Below, piece after piece: positions 46,301 through 54,305 of a stretch of 64,000 bases of DNA. Location of the stretch: contig JAEEXZ010000004.1 in assembly GCA_016288055.1 (NCBI GenBank), positions 1-64,000 of the forward strand, given 5' to 3'. The stretch's first letter is position 1. Each line of letters opens with the position of its first letter. Source of the DNA: Bacteroidales bacterium (lineage in GTDB: Bacteria; Bacteroidota; Bacteroidia; Bacteroidales; UBA932). Made by a program: the position numbers and the translations under genes. The notes beneath the pieces were generated by a model. That model was not told the DNA's origin, ran no database searches, and was given only the letters and a program-made list of their open reading frames with translations.

Positions 46301-46375
46301 CTTCTGGGCAAAAGACAGGCTGCCATCCAGCAGCACAAAAATGACTAAAAGAAGAGTTGACAGACACTTCCTCAT
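43334..46375 (-). CDS. SusC/RagA-family TonB-linked outer-membrane transporter
   Basis: A 1013-residue importer. After a signal peptide (about 24 residues) comes a carboxypeptidase-regulatory-like beta-sandwich (VSGTVTDVQGEPIVGVSV...ITDVDGNYTI), then a plug with VVGAYGTKQRREDMVGSAF and RIRGQSSLYGSSAPLWVVDGVP, and a large barrel ending RNFTLGLNASF. No STN domain precedes it and no ECF sigma or anti-sigma gene is adjacent. The downstream M16 protease and lack of glycoside hydrolases favour peptide uptake, as in RagAB, over glycan import. Confidence 0.9.
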   Translation of the reverse strand: MRKCLSTLLLVIFVLLDGSLSFAQKGFKVSGTVTDVQGEPIVGVSVVAPANKQGTITDVDGNYTILAASGTSVLQFSFMGYKTLDYRLSGDHFVSVTLEEDAEVLENALVVGAYGTKQRREDMVGSAFQVNSSELKYKPKARVDNLLEGLVPGMSVENTSDSGGNTRDRLNVRIRGQSSLYGSSAPLWVVDGVPMYTGGATGLMPGVSQTVSPLGMLDPNDIESITVLKDADQTTIYGANAAGGVILVTTKKGAAGNEPLKLSATLNFGVSMPDKSTMVKMMNAEQYMEVAKEAWTNAGNLLSNFPYQDNYYNSYSTTSTDWFDTYIGTGSTLYASLSATTGTKRAKTYVTGSYYRNANIVKEDLSERYYVRMNNTYTPRDNFKLGLSLGAILTDDDMFQIGHTYLDIQPIFSPYLEDGKTYRLYNNVWDDVKGTWVMQKFNANKLPEREYNQNNQKSVKTTLNVDMDWEIIKGLKVTSTFEIDYQHSHEDVYNSRKTLSGINDSRQPRGYSSKYEASYTNWTNVNKISYEKAFGKHKLMAYAGLEMHEVLNKSTSASGNGFMSDNVREIQYADESTRKGSSSYNISRTMSYFARTQYSYNSRYYLSANFRRDGSSGFSIYQQWNNFWSVGGSWNIHKEPFFHVDWIKMLKLKGSFGIVGNSRVDNSYKAGTYTYSNSYSYGDSAGAVLSAIPTEGLTWETVNRSNVGLAFNLGGILEGEVEYYHNLTKDMISKIYVSRMISDDRIYANVGSMQNTGFELNLTSHNIRTSDFSWTTTLNATHNENKILELHGDMTTGFNEYLYAPGYDSHTWYLVKWAGVDPADGMPMWYDKEGNVTKTFSYDNRQITGLSRTPVVYGGLVNSFTWKNLSFSFQINYNIGGWDLPSYASRYFDDGYSITSGNQAVETYLYRWREPGDVATYPKVSQTSTKSGMNSSRFLYSMTKFNLSTFTLTWTLPRRWLDRLKMDSLSLSLTGYNVYLFTPDQSRTLNSYKTLSNGFPVNRNFTLGLNASF

Positions 46376-46599
46376 AAGGTAAGAAATTTTAGGAGCGCAA
46401 ATTACTACATATTTTTACTAAATCCAAGAAAATCGCAAAAATGCTTACATTTTGTTACCATCGACCAAAACCCATAACAAACTCATTCAAGCAACAATCC
46501 ATAAGAGCACAAAGATCATTTTCCGTCAAAAATAGACAAGAATTTCAACCACAACTTACAGTTTTAAACCAAGCCGACCCTTTTCACCCGCTTCCGAAC

Positions 46600-46808
46600 C
46601 CTACCAGGTCCAAGGGTTGTCACCAACCCGTGGACCAGGTCCAGGGCATTTTTGGACCAGGTCACAAAATAGGGGTTGGACCAGGTCCAGGGAGTATGCC
46701 CCAGAACACCCTGGAAGGCACATGTGGTGGACCAGGTCCAAGGGGTAAAATGTGACCTAGTCCAAATGTTGCCAAGACCTCGTCCAAATTAGCGTTGGAC
46801 CAGGTCCA
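46600..46808. repeat. Cluster of about eight copies of TGGACCAGGTCCA
   Basis: A 13-bp near-palindrome (TGGACC and GGTCCA arms around one base) occurs intact at about 46631, 46677, 46728 and 46796 and in degenerate form at about 46603, 46653, 46753 and 46776. Spacing is irregular (roughly 20-50 bp), so this is not a CRISPR array or simple tandem repeat. It lies in the gap between the 3' end of pckA and the 5' end of susC. Bases 46376-46600 show no gene. Confidence 0.7.
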
Positions 46809-46834
46809 GGGGGTGAGGGGCGGCTACGGACAGC

Positions 46835-46869
46835 CATTTTCCGGGAGCCATGGGGGCTCCTGGAAAATG
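46835..46869. repeat. Long hairpin in the susC-pckA gap
   Basis: cattttccgggagcc (46835-46849) pairs with the segment ending at 46869 (ggctcctggaaaatg) with one G-T wobble and a short loop around atggg. There is no T-run next to it. Confidence 0.6.
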
Positions 46870-46912
46870 AGTGCCGTTACCTCCTAGTTAGGGGACATAA
46901 TGGAGAAAGCAG

Positions 46913-47014
46913 ATGCAAGCATCTACGCACTTTTCCCGCAAAAGTGCGTAAGTGGTTGCATTGCGATGTAAGCATCTACACGCTTTCCCAGGAAAAACGC
47001 GTAGGTGGTTGCAT
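46913..47014. repeat. Two 49-bp hairpin-bearing direct repeats
   Basis: Copies at 46913-46961 and 46966-47014 share the frame ATGYAAGCATCTA...GTGGTTGCAT. Copy 1 folds as cgcactttt (46927-46935) with aaaagtgcg; copy 2 has an equivalent but diverged stem with a ggaaa/tttcc core. Paired differences that partly keep the stem suggest selection for structure. The pair lies just after the pckA terminator. Confidence 0.65.
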
Positions 47015-47028
47015 GATGACGGTGGAAA

Positions 47029-47061
47029 CAAAAAAAGGTCAACCCCGGAGGATTGACCTTT
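47029..47061 (-). terminator. Intrinsic terminator of pckA
   Basis: aaaggtcaa (47034-47042) and ttgaccttt (47053-47061) form a perfect 9-bp stem with a 10-nt loop. On the minus strand the stem runs into a T-run, 20 bp after the pckA stop. Confidence 0.85.
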
Positions 47062-47081
47062 AATTATTATGTCAACAAGGA

Positions 47082-48698
47082 CTAGAGGGCGGGACCGGCC
47101 TTCACGAGGGCCTTGCCGGCCTTGTTGGACTCGTACTTGTGGAAGTTCTTGATGAAGCGGGCGGCGAGGTCCTTGGCCTTCTCTTCCCACTCGGCGGCGT
47201 TCTTGTAGGTGTCGCGAGGATCGAGGATGCCGGTGTCAACACCTTCCAGCTTGGTGGGAACGGTGAAGTTGAAGTAAGGGATAACCTTGGTCGGGGCCTT
47301 GTCGATGGCACCGCTCAGGATGGCGTCGATGATACCGCGGGTGTCGCGGATGGAGATACGCTTGCCGGTACCGTTCCAACCGGTGTTCACGAGGTAAGCC
47401 TTGGCGCCGGACTTCTTCATCTTCTTCACCAGCTCTTCAGCGTACTTGGTCGGGTGCAGCTCCAGGAAGGCCTGGCCGAAGCAAGCGGAGAAAGTAGGAG
47501 TGGGCTCGGTGATACCGCGCTCGGTACCGGCCAGCTTGGCGGTGAAGCCGGAGAGGAAGTAGTACTTGGTCTGCTCGGGGGTGAGGATGCTCACCGGAGG
47601 CAGCACGCCGAAGGCGTCGGCAGAAAGGAAGATCACCTGCTTGGCTGCGGGGCCGTGGCTGTCCGGACGCACGATCTTCTCGATGTGGTAGATAGGATAG
47701 CTCACGCGGGTGTTCTCGGTGACGGACTTGTCATTGAAGTCGATCTTGCCGGCAGCGTCAACGGTCACGTTCTCCAGGAGAGCGTCACGACGGATGGCGT
47801 TGTAGATATCGGGTTCGGACTCCTTGTCCAGCTTGATAACCTTGGCGTAGCAGCCGCCTTCGAAGTTGAACACGCCCTTGTTGTCCCAGCCGTGCTCGTC
47901 GTCGCCGATCAGGAGACGTTTCGGGTCGGTGGAAAGGGTGGTCTTACCGGTACCGGAAAGGCCGAAGAAGATGGCGGTGTTCTCACCGTTCATATCCGTG
48001 TTGGCGGAGCAGTGCATGGCGGCGATGCCCTTCAGCGGGAGGTAGTAGTTCATCATGGAGAACATACCCTTCTTCATCTCACCGCCGTACCAGGTGTTCA
48101 GGATAACCTGCTCACGGGAGGTAACGTTGAAGGCGACGCAGGTTTCGCTGCGGAGGCCGAGTTCTGCGTAGTTCTCAACCTTGGCCTTGGCGGCGCAGTA
48201 AACCACGAAGTCCGGCTCCTGGTCAAACTCTTTCTGGTTCTTGGGGCGGATGAACATGTTGGTCACGAAGTGAGCCTGCCATGCCACCTCCATGATGAAG
48301 CGGACCTTCATGCGGGTATCCTTGTGCGTACCGCAGAAGCCATCCACGACGAACAGGCGCTTGCCGCTGAGCTGCTCCTGGGCGAGCTTCTTGACAACCT
48401 TCCAGGTAGCGACGGACATTTTGTGGTTATCGTTGTGATACTCCTCGGTATCCCACCAAATCTCACCGGGCTTGCCCTCCTTGGTGGTGTTGTCGTACAC
48501 GATGTACTTATCTTTAGGAGAACGGCCGGTGTACACGCCGGTCATAACGTTGATAGCACCCAGCTCGGTCACCTGGCCTTTGTCGTAGCCTTCCAGACCG
48601 GGTTTGGTCTCTTCATTGAAAAGAACTTCGTACGTGGGGTTGTAAAGGATTTCCTTCACGCCCTTGATGCCGTACTTGTGCAGATTGATGTTTGCCAT
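47082..48698 (-). CDS. pckA: Phosphoenolpyruvate carboxykinase (ATP)
   Basis: Interconverts oxaloacetate plus ATP with PEP, CO2 and ADP; in fermentative Bacteroidales it usually runs toward oxaloacetate to feed succinate and propionate formation. The 538-residue protein has the kinase-1a loop [13 protein letters not shown], the substrate-binding GRSPKDK, the metal His region HCSANTD and the PEPCK-specific [14 protein letters not shown]. It has its own promoter at 48749-48780 and a strong terminator, so it is expressed apart from the upstream operon. Confidence 0.95.
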   Translation of the reverse strand: MANINLHKYGIKGVKEILYNPTYEVLFNEETKPGLEGYDKGQVTELGAINVMTGVYTGRSPKDKYIVYDNTTKEGKPGEIWWDTEEYHNDNHKMSVATWKVVKKLAQEQLSGKRLFVVDGFCGTHKDTRMKVRFIMEVAWQAHFVTNMFIRPKNQKEFDQEPDFVVYCAAKAKVENYAELGLRSETCVAFNVTSREQVILNTWYGGEMKKGMFSMMNYYLPLKGIAAMHCSANTDMNGENTAIFFGLSGTGKTTLSTDPKRLLIGDDEHGWDNKGVFNFEGGCYAKVIKLDKESEPDIYNAIRRDALLENVTVDAAGKIDFNDKSVTENTRVSYPIYHIEKIVRPDSHGPAAKQVIFLSADAFGVLPPVSILTPEQTKYYFLSGFTAKLAGTERGITEPTPTFSACFGQAFLELHPTKYAEELVKKMKKSGAKAYLVNTGWNGTGKRISIRDTRGIIDAILSGAIDKAPTKVIPYFNFTVPTKLEGVDTGILDPRDTYKNAAEWEEKAKDLAARFIKNFHKYESNKAGKALVKAGPAL

Positions 48699-48748
48699 AA
48701 ACTGTGTATGTGTTAAAAATAAATTTTTAAAATTTTTATTTGAGCGCG

Positions 48749-48780
48749 CAAATATACTCTATTTTTGCATCTTTTCCAAA
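48749..48780 (-). promoter_or_regulatory. pckA promoter, TTTG-N20-TATATTTG
   Basis: On the minus strand the -33 TTTG (48777-48780) and -7 TATATTTG (48749-48756) are 20 bp apart. The -33 element lies inside the last codons of the upstream lipoprotein gene. It leaves a leader of about 45 nt that is very AT-rich (48710-48740). Confidence 0.65.
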
Positions 48781-49589
48781 TGATTGGCCAGCCGCTTGTG
48801 CAGGCCGTCACTCAGCGGAAGCTTCCCCACCCGATCCGACAAATCCAGCCAGTGGGAGCTCATCCGGTAATCTTCAGACAGATAGAACGCCATGGCCATA
48901 TTGTAGGCGGCGCAGGCACGGACAGTCGTATTCCCGTCCTTGGCCAGCCGCATCCACTCATCCATCGCCTTGGACATCTTCCCTTCCTGAAGATATTCCA
49001 GCGCACGCATCCAGCTTTCATCCAGACCGTCGATGTAGTAGAAGCTGAAGCTTTCCGTTTGCCACTGGGAGAGGAAACGGCGGGAAATGCGCTTTCCGGC
49101 AACCTCGGCCTGAGACGGTTCTCCCTCACCGGCGGCAGGAAGGACATTGCTGCCCGTGTAAGTGCGGATACGGTCCTCCCCCATGCTGTCGTACACCATC
49201 AGGCGGGACGAGACCGGCAGGCCTCCATCGGCCGTCTTCTCTCCCAGATGGGAGGAAAGGACGAACACGACGTCCCGGTTAGTGTCCATCACCAGCGAGT
49301 GCATGTAGTCCAAGGAAAGGGAATCAGCCGCGGGAATGTGGTACAGGCCCACTTCTTCCTCGCCGCCGAAGTAATCCTCCTCCAGCGAACGGGCCAGGGC
49401 CGATGCGACGGAACGGTCGAAGGCGGAATCAGCCGGGGCGGCGCTGTCCATGAAGACGATGCCCATGGTCTTGCGGGCCAGGTCCAGGCCGGATTTGGAA
49501 GGTTGACGAACGTCAAGATACAGGGGATAAACCTGAGGGGAACAGGCCGTCACAAGCAGGACGGCCGACAGCCATGCGAAATGTTTCAT
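48759..49589 (-). CDS. Lipoprotein with helical C-terminal half (DUF6340-like)
   Basis: A 276-residue lipoprotein (lipobox VTAC, Cys16). The N-terminal half is alpha/beta (MGIVFMDSAA, DVVFVLSSHLGE); the C-terminal 90 residues form TPR-like helices (EYLQEGKMSKAMDEWMRLAKDG, RACAAYNMAMAFYLSEDYRMSSHWLDLS). This resembles the Bacteroidetes DUF6340 family, from memory only. It overlaps rimO by ATGA and ends the nusB-led operon. Role unknown. Confidence 0.65.
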   Translation of the reverse strand: MKHFAWLSAVLLVTACSPQVYPLYLDVRQPSKSGLDLARKTMGIVFMDSAAPADSAFDRSVASALARSLEEDYFGGEEEVGLYHIPAADSLSLDYMHSLVMDTNRDVVFVLSSHLGEKTADGGLPVSSRLMVYDSMGEDRIRTYTGSNVLPAAGEGEPSQAEVAGKRISRRFLSQWQTESFSFYYIDGLDESWMRALEYLQEGKMSKAMDEWMRLAKDGNTTVRACAAYNMAMAFYLSEDYRMSSHWLDLSDRVGKLPLSDGLHKRLANHLEKMQK

Positions 49590-50899
49590 ATTACTTCTGC
49601 CGTAAGGTCATACTCGTCGGCAGCCGTAATGCGGACCTGGAGGAATTTTCCGATGAGGGACTGAGGCTCCACGCCGTCAAAGGCAGCCGGCACATATTTC
49701 ACCAGGATCTCACCGTCCACCTCCGGGCTTTCAAACTCACTGCGGCATACCAGGACGCCGTCCGTGAAGTCGTCCACCAGGACACGGACTTCCGTGCCGA
49801 TCCGGGACTGATTGTATGCAAGTGATATGCCACGCTGAACCTCCATCAGCTTATCCAGGCGCTGTTTCTTGACGGAAGGTTTCACCGTGTCCGGGAAGTG
49901 TTCTGCGTCGTAGGTTCCCTCCTCTTCCGAATAGGTAAAGGCACCCATCCGCTGGAAGGCGGCATCCTTGACGAAATCCACCAGTTCCTTGAAGTCTACG
50001 GCCGATTCGCCGGGATGTCCCACGATGAGGGTCGTACGGAGCGCGACGCCCGGAACCCGTTCCCGCATGCGGCGGATGAGTTCCCGCGTCCAGGCCCCGT
50101 CCACACCGCGGTGCATCTTTTCGAGCACCTTGTCGGACACATGTTGCAGGGGGATGTCCATGTAGCGGCAGACCTTGGGATTGGAGGCCATCTCGTCCAG
50201 GACATCCTCCGGGAAATCGGCCGGATAGGAATAGTGCAGGCGCAGCCACTCGATGCCCTCGACGGCCGACAGCTTTCTCAGAAGCTCCGCCAGGCAACGC
50301 TTGCCATACAGGTCCAGGCCATAGTAGGTGGTGTCCTGAGCGATGATCACCAGCTCCTTCACCCCCTGGGCAGCCAGGGCGGCGGCCTCCTTCACCAGCA
50401 CCTCCATGGGTACGGATTTGTGAGCGCCGCGGATAAACGGGATGGCGCAGTACGAGCAGCGGCGGTTGCAGCCTTCCGAAATCTTGAGGAAGGCATAGGG
50501 ATGACGGCCGTCCGTGCGCACCCGGCAATGAGCCTTGGACGCATCCGGACGGCAGCCCAGGGCCTCCACCAGCGGATCCAGTTCCCGCGCGCCGAACCAG
50601 CCGTCCACCTCGGGGATGAGGGAAGGCATCTCGTCCATATAGCGCTGGGAAAGACAGCCGAACACCAGCAACCGGCCCACCTGGCCCGCCTGCTTGCGCT
50701 GGGCGGCTTCCAGGATGTACTGGATGCTCTGTTCCTTGGCGTCGCCTATGAAACCGCAGGTGTTGACCGCCAGCACATCCACGGGACGCATTTCCCCTTC
50801 AGGCACAATCTCGTAGGCGTGCTGTACCTGGGAAAGGAGATGCTCGGTGTCAACGGTATTTTTGGAGCACCCGAGGGTTATAACCTGCAGGCTGGGCAT
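49586..50899 (-). CDS. rimO: Ribosomal protein S12 methylthiotransferase RimO
   Basis: Adds a methylthio group to the conserved Asp of ribosomal protein S12. The 437-residue protein shares the MtaB architecture: UPF0004 domain opening ITLGCSKNTVDTE, radical SAM motif CNRRCSYC with the RimO-type context AIPFIRGAHKSVPMEVL, and a TRAM domain at the end. It is distinct from MtaB at 31546. It starts 3 bp after the DUF5606 gene. Confidence 0.95.
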   Translation of the reverse strand: MPSLQVITLGCSKNTVDTEHLLSQVQHAYEIVPEGEMRPVDVLAVNTCGFIGDAKEQSIQYILEAAQRKQAGQVGRLLVFGCLSQRYMDEMPSLIPEVDGWFGARELDPLVEALGCRPDASKAHCRVRTDGRHPYAFLKISEGCNRRCSYCAIPFIRGAHKSVPMEVLVKEAAALAAQGVKELVIIAQDTTYYGLDLYGKRCLAELLRKLSAVEGIEWLRLHYSYPADFPEDVLDEMASNPKVCRYMDIPLQHVSDKVLEKMHRGVDGAWTRELIRRMRERVPGVALRTTLIVGHPGESAVDFKELVDFVKDAAFQRMGAFTYSEEEGTYDAEHFPDTVKPSVKKQRLDKLMEVQRGISLAYNQSRIGTEVRVLVDDFTDGVLVCRSEFESPEVDGEILVKYVPAAFDGVEPQSLIGKFLQVRITAADEYDLTAEVI

Positions 50900-50902
50900 G
50901 AA

Positions 50903-51334
50903 TTAAGCCTCCTTCTTGGCCTCGGCCTCACGCTCCTCGTCGGTGAGGAACTCCAGGGAGGCATAGTGCTTCAGGCAGTTGTACCACTCCACCACTTTCT
51001 TCATGTGGGACACATAGAAGCGGTCTGCGTCGTAGTTCGGGACAGCCTTGGCGAAGACGTCCTTCAGCTCCTTCTCGGCGGCCTTTGCGCCGGGGGCATC
51101 GGCCTCACCCAGCACGCCGTGCATCTTCTCGAAGACCTCGGAGAGTTTCATCTCGCCTTCGTCGGTGTAGATGGAGATATCGGCCAGGGTGGTGATACCG
51201 GCGCTGGCGCTGAAGTTGTAACGCTTCTTGTCTTCCAGGGATTCCACGATGGCGCCGCCGCGGGACTGGGCGATATAATTGAACAGACCGTGCTGACCAC
51301 GGATAGAAAGGGTTCTTGCTAAATCGGTTTTCAT
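50903..51334 (-). CDS. DUF5606-family cytosolic protein
   Basis: A 143-residue protein beginning MKTDLARTLSIRGQHGLFNYIAQSRGGAIVESL, a pattern I recognise from the Bacteroidetes-specific DUF5606 family. It has no signal or membrane segment. The N-terminal 60 residues look like a small beta barrel and the rest is helical with a charged tail. It lies between coaE and rimO with 6-bp and 3-bp gaps and also has its own -7 box inside coaE. Function unknown. Confidence 0.75.
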   Translation of the reverse strand: MKTDLARTLSIRGQHGLFNYIAQSRGGAIVESLEDKKRYNFSASAGITTLADISIYTDEGEMKLSEVFEKMHGVLGEADAPGAKAAEKELKDVFAKAVPNYDADRFYVSHMKKVVEWYNCLKHYASLEFLTDEEREAEAKKEA

Positions 51335-51340
51335 AATGCT

Positions 51341-51958
51341 TTATTCTTCTTCTAAAATCTTACAAATATACGAATTTTTGCGGAAAAAGACCGCGTCCAC
51401 GGCCTGGCGGAGCGCCTCCTCAGTGCCGTCGTTGGACAGTTCCACGCTCACCTTTCCGGAGGGGATACGCTGGGCCGACATCCGCGCGCGCACAGCCTCC
51501 TCCGACAGGGAGTCGCGCTCCCTCACGCGAGAGAGACGGACCTCTTCGGGGGCCGTGACCAGGACGACCGCATCGGCCAGCCCGTCGAAAAGGGGCTTCG
51601 AGAGGATGACGGCCGATTCCAGCGCCACGAACGGCGCGCCCTTCTGCCGCGCCCGCCAGCGCTTGAAGTCCTCCAGGACGGCAGGATAAACGATGCCTTC
51701 GAGCGTTTCCCTCGCGGCGGAGTCCGAGAAAATCCGGGCGGCGAGGGCCTTGCGGTCCAGGCGGCCGTCCTCTCCGCGGAGCCCGATGCCGAGCGCCGCC
51801 TCCAGCCGTTCCACCAGGACGGGACTGCTGTCGTAGAGCCGCTTGGTGCGGGCGTCGGAATCATAGACAGGAATGCCCCGCTCACGGAGCAGGGCGCACA
51901 CGGCCGATTTGCCGCTGCCGATAAGACCGGTGACGATGACGGTTTTGCGACGCATCAC
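51341..51958 (-). CDS. coaE: Dephospho-CoA kinase
   Basis: Carries out the last step of coenzyme A synthesis, phosphorylating the ribose 3'-OH of dephospho-CoA. The 205-residue protein has the P-loop GLIGSGKSAV near residue 10, the family motif IPVYDSDARTKRLYD, and LVTAPEEVRLSRVRERD for the lid region. The length is typical. It overlaps the YbbR-domain gene stop by 4 bp. Confidence 0.95.
   Translation of the reverse strand: MMRRKTVIVTGLIGSGKSAVCALLRERGIPVYDSDARTKRLYDSSPVLVERLEAALGIGLRGEDGRLDRKALAARIFSDSAARETLEGIVYPAVLEDFKRWRARQKGAPFVALESAVILSKPLFDGLADAVVLVTAPEEVRLSRVRERDSLSEEAVRARMSAQRIPSGKVSVELSNDGTEEALRQAVDAVFFRKNSYICKILEEE
51363..51370 (-). promoter_or_regulatory. -7 box TATATTTG before the DUF5606 gene
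   Basis: A minus-strand TAnnTTTG match within the last codons of coaE, preceded by attcg and 28 nt before the ATG at 51334. It would give DUF5606-rimO an internal promoter in the long operon. Confidence 0.5.
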
Positions 51959-52920
51959 AGTTCCACGCAGTCGAATACTTCCGGTTCCACCCGGTACTCC
52001 AGTACGCCGGCCGGCAGGTTGGAGACATGCGGGGCGCAGCGACCGGTCAGGGAATTGCTGAAGTCCCGCCAGTCCACATACAGCTTAAAGGAAGACAGCG
52101 GGTCCTTCGCGATGGGAAATACACAGCGCATCACAACCTTGGCCACGGCCGGATATACCTGCAGTTGCCGGCCGACGGGAACGTGCCGGGCCTCGACGGG
52201 AAGGGTTGCCTGGAGTTCCACATAACGGGAAACCGGGACTTCGTAGCTTACCTGGTCGTGGGAAAGACGGACGCCTTCCGGTGCGACGAGCCGGAGCACG
52301 CCGTGCTGGGATTCCGACAGGTTGGACATGACCAGCCGGGGCGTCGTGACCTTTTCTATGGCGGCCAGTTTGGAGGCCTCTCCGTAAACGGTCACCGTAT
52401 CCGGAGAGACGGTGACGGGACCGGACAGCATGTACTGCGTATGGTAAGAAAGGGAATGCGGAACCACAACGGGAACCCGTTTGTGATTCTCTACCGGGAA
52501 TACGAACTTGAGGGTGTCCGTGATGAACGCCTCCAGGTGTACGTTTTCCCCGAAAAACTGTGTTGTATAGGAGTTTTTGGCACCGCCGATGATGCCGTAC
52601 GTGTCCGGGCCCAGGCGGCGCATGTCTCCGCTGTCGAAGCGGACCTTCACCACCTTGCGCTCCTGCCGGCTGGCTTCCCGCACCAGGCGGAAACCGTCCG
52701 TACGGCAGCGCGCGCTCACCAGGACCGCGTTGGACGACTCCACGCCATGGCCCTCAATATTGCACTGGGCCACGACCGGAACGCTCACGGTGCCGGAATA
52801 ATCCTTGGAAAGATTGATGAGCACCCATACCAAAAAAGCCAGGATAAGGGACAGGACCAGGAAAATCCATTCCCGGCCCAGTTCCCCTTTCTTCGGGCGG
52901 ATGTGCTCGATACCGGACAT
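51955..52920 (-). CDS. YbbR-domain membrane protein
   Basis: A 321-residue protein with one N-terminal membrane helix (about 18-38, WIFLVLSLILAFLVWVLI) and an extracytoplasmic region with YbbR-like beta repeats (residues 45-120 and 130-230; PVTVSPDTVTVYGEASKLAAIEKVTT is typical). In Firmicutes the YbbR protein CdaR regulates the cyclic-di-AMP cyclase, but no cyclase gene is adjacent here. It lies 6 bp after yajC. Confidence 0.8.
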   Translation of the reverse strand: MSGIEHIRPKKGELGREWIFLVLSLILAFLVWVLINLSKDYSGTVSVPVVAQCNIEGHGVESSNAVLVSARCRTDGFRLVREASRQERKVVKVRFDSGDMRRLGPDTYGIIGGAKNSYTTQFFGENVHLEAFITDTLKFVFPVENHKRVPVVVPHSLSYHTQYMLSGPVTVSPDTVTVYGEASKLAAIEKVTTPRLVMSNLSESQHGVLRLVAPEGVRLSHDQVSYEVPVSRYVELQATLPVEARHVPVGRQLQVYPAVAKVVMRCVFPIAKDPLSSFKLYVDWRDFSNSLTGRCAPHVSNLPAGVLEYRVEPEVFDCVEL

Positions 52921-52926
52921 GGCAGC

Positions 52927-53268
52927 TTACTGCTGCTGGCCAGCCTCGGTGTAATCCTTGACCAGACCCTGCTTGTCCACGCGGAGTTTCACGTCTCCGT
53001 CCACCTTGATGAGGCAGGTTTTCTCGTTCACTTCCACGATTTCACCGTAGATACCGCCGACGGTAACCACTTTGTCACCTTTCTTGAGGCCATTGCGGAA
53101 ATTCTGCAGTTCTTTCTGCTGCTTGCGCTGGGGACGGATCATGAAAAGCCACATCACGAGGATGATGGCGCCGAACATGATGATGGTGGGCATGGCGCTG
53201 GCCTGCTGGCCTGCAGCACCGGCGGGTGCGCCGGCGGGAGACATGAGGAAGGAGAAAATTAAGTTCAT
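52927..53268 (-). CDS. yajC: Preprotein translocase subunit YajC
   Basis: A 113-residue accessory subunit of the SecDF-YajC complex. One membrane helix at about residues 28-46 (IIMFGAIILVMWLFMIRPQRKQQKE) is followed by the conserved cytosolic part FRNGLKKGDKVVTVGGIYGEIVEVNEKTCLIKVD. Length and motif are standard. ATGA overlap with nusB. Confidence 0.95.
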   Translation of the reverse strand: MNLIFSFLMSPAGAPAGAAGQQASAMPTIIMFGAIILVMWLFMIRPQRKQQKELQNFRNGLKKGDKVVTVGGIYGEIVEVNEKTCLIKVDGDVKLRVDKQGLVKDYTEAGQQQ

Positions 53269-54221
53269 AAGCTTTTGTTAATAATGCCCTGGGCCATACG
53301 CTCCTTCACGAGACGGTCCAGCAGACCGTTCACGAAACCGTGGCTCTTGGGCGTTGAATAATACTTGGAAATTTCTACGTATTCGTTGATGGTCACTCTC
53401 ACGGGGATGGAGGGGAAGGTTTCCGCCTCTGCCAGGCCCATGGAGATGAGCACGATATCCGTGGTGTAGAGACGGTCGCGGTCCCACTTGGAGACCGAGC
53501 CGGCGATGAGGGCGTCGTACTCCTTGAATCGGCCGTAAGTGGCGGTGACCAGCGCGCGGACAAAGTCCCGGTCGCTGTCCACATCCGTCTTGCCGCGGGC
53601 GGCAAGCACGTCGCTCTGGTACAGCGGAGGAAAGCTCCATCGGCCCGTACGCGCCATTTCCTCAAAAGAGGAGATGCACGTGTTGAGCACGTAAGGGAGT
53701 TCGTCGGCCCAGTAGATGGAGGAATCCTCCAGGATGGCGGCGAGGGTTTCGTTATCCTCGAACTCACTGGCATAGATTTCCTTCCACAGGGCTGCGTCCG
53801 CGGCCAGGGAGTTTTCCCCGGAAGCCATGTATGCGGCGTAGTAATCGCGGGTCTTGAGGTCTTCGTAGAGCTTGTGCAGGAAAGCGTCCTGCTGCTCCCA
53901 GGAAATCTTCTTCTTTTCTATCAGGCGCTGGAAATCGGGGTCCTTCTCCAGAAGGGCCGATATGCCGTTGTTGACGAATTTCAGGTTGGGATTGAGGTCT
54001 TCCTCGGTGGGATTGAACTTGCCGCGGGCGGCTTCCACCCTTTTGGCTGCTTCCGCCGTAAGGGCGGGCACCACGGCCAGCATATTCAGATACAAGTCAC
54101 GGGTGGCTTCTGCCGATGTCTCCAGGGCGGAGAGCACTTCCTTGAGGGAAAGGCCGGGATTTTCCGCGTAGGCGTACAGCACTTTGAAGGCTTTTACCCG
54201 TAGAATGCGTCGATTTAACAT
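53265..54221 (-). CDS. nusB: Transcription antitermination factor NusB, long form
   Basis: Supports rRNA transcription antitermination with NusE and boxA RNA. The 318-residue protein has the NusB N-terminal motif MLNRRILRVKAFKVLYAY, and the main NusB fold lies in the C-terminal 150 residues (DIVLISMGLAEAETFPSIPVRVTINEYVEISKYYSTPKSHGFVNGLLDRL). The roughly 150-residue insert between them is normal for Bacteroidetes. Start at 54221 is chosen because the -7 box at 54240-54247 excludes the longer reading. Confidence 0.9.
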   Translation of the reverse strand: MLNRRILRVKAFKVLYAYAENPGLSLKEVLSALETSAEATRDLYLNMLAVVPALTAEAAKRVEAARGKFNPTEEDLNPNLKFVNNGISALLEKDPDFQRLIEKKKISWEQQDAFLHKLYEDLKTRDYYAAYMASGENSLAADAALWKEIYASEFEDNETLAAILEDSSIYWADELPYVLNTCISSFEEMARTGRWSFPPLYQSDVLAARGKTDVDSDRDFVRALVTATYGRFKEYDALIAGSVSKWDRDRLYTTDIVLISMGLAEAETFPSIPVRVTINEYVEISKYYSTPKSHGFVNGLLDRLVKERMAQGIINKSL

Positions 54222-54239
54222 AGAACAAATAAATTTATG

Positions 54240-54247
54240 CAAAGTTA
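54240..54247 (-). promoter_or_regulatory. -7 box TAACTTTG of the nusB operon
   Basis: A minus-strand TAnnTTTG match 18 nt before the nusB ATG. It diverges from the DUF3276 promoter 21 bp away. Confidence 0.55.
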
Positions 54248-54268
54248 GTGTTTTTTAAATTATTTCCC

Positions 54269-54276
54269 TAAATTTG
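54269..54276 (+). promoter_or_regulatory. -7 box TAAATTTG of the DUF3276-PNP operon
   Basis: A TAnnTTTG match 29 nt before the ATG at 54306. The -33 position is T-rich, without a clear TTTG. Confidence 0.55.
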
Positions 54277-54305
54277 TCTCAATAAAACACAAAAACGGAT
54301 TACGT

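Noticed and set aside
46441-46755. Open frame of 104 codons in the susC-pckA gap
   Set aside because: Runs through the TGGACCAGGTCCA array; no start context or protein-like composition.
46600-46808. Possible CRISPR array
   Set aside because: Repeat is only 13 bp, spacing varies from about 20 to 50 bp, copies are degenerate, and no cas gene is present.
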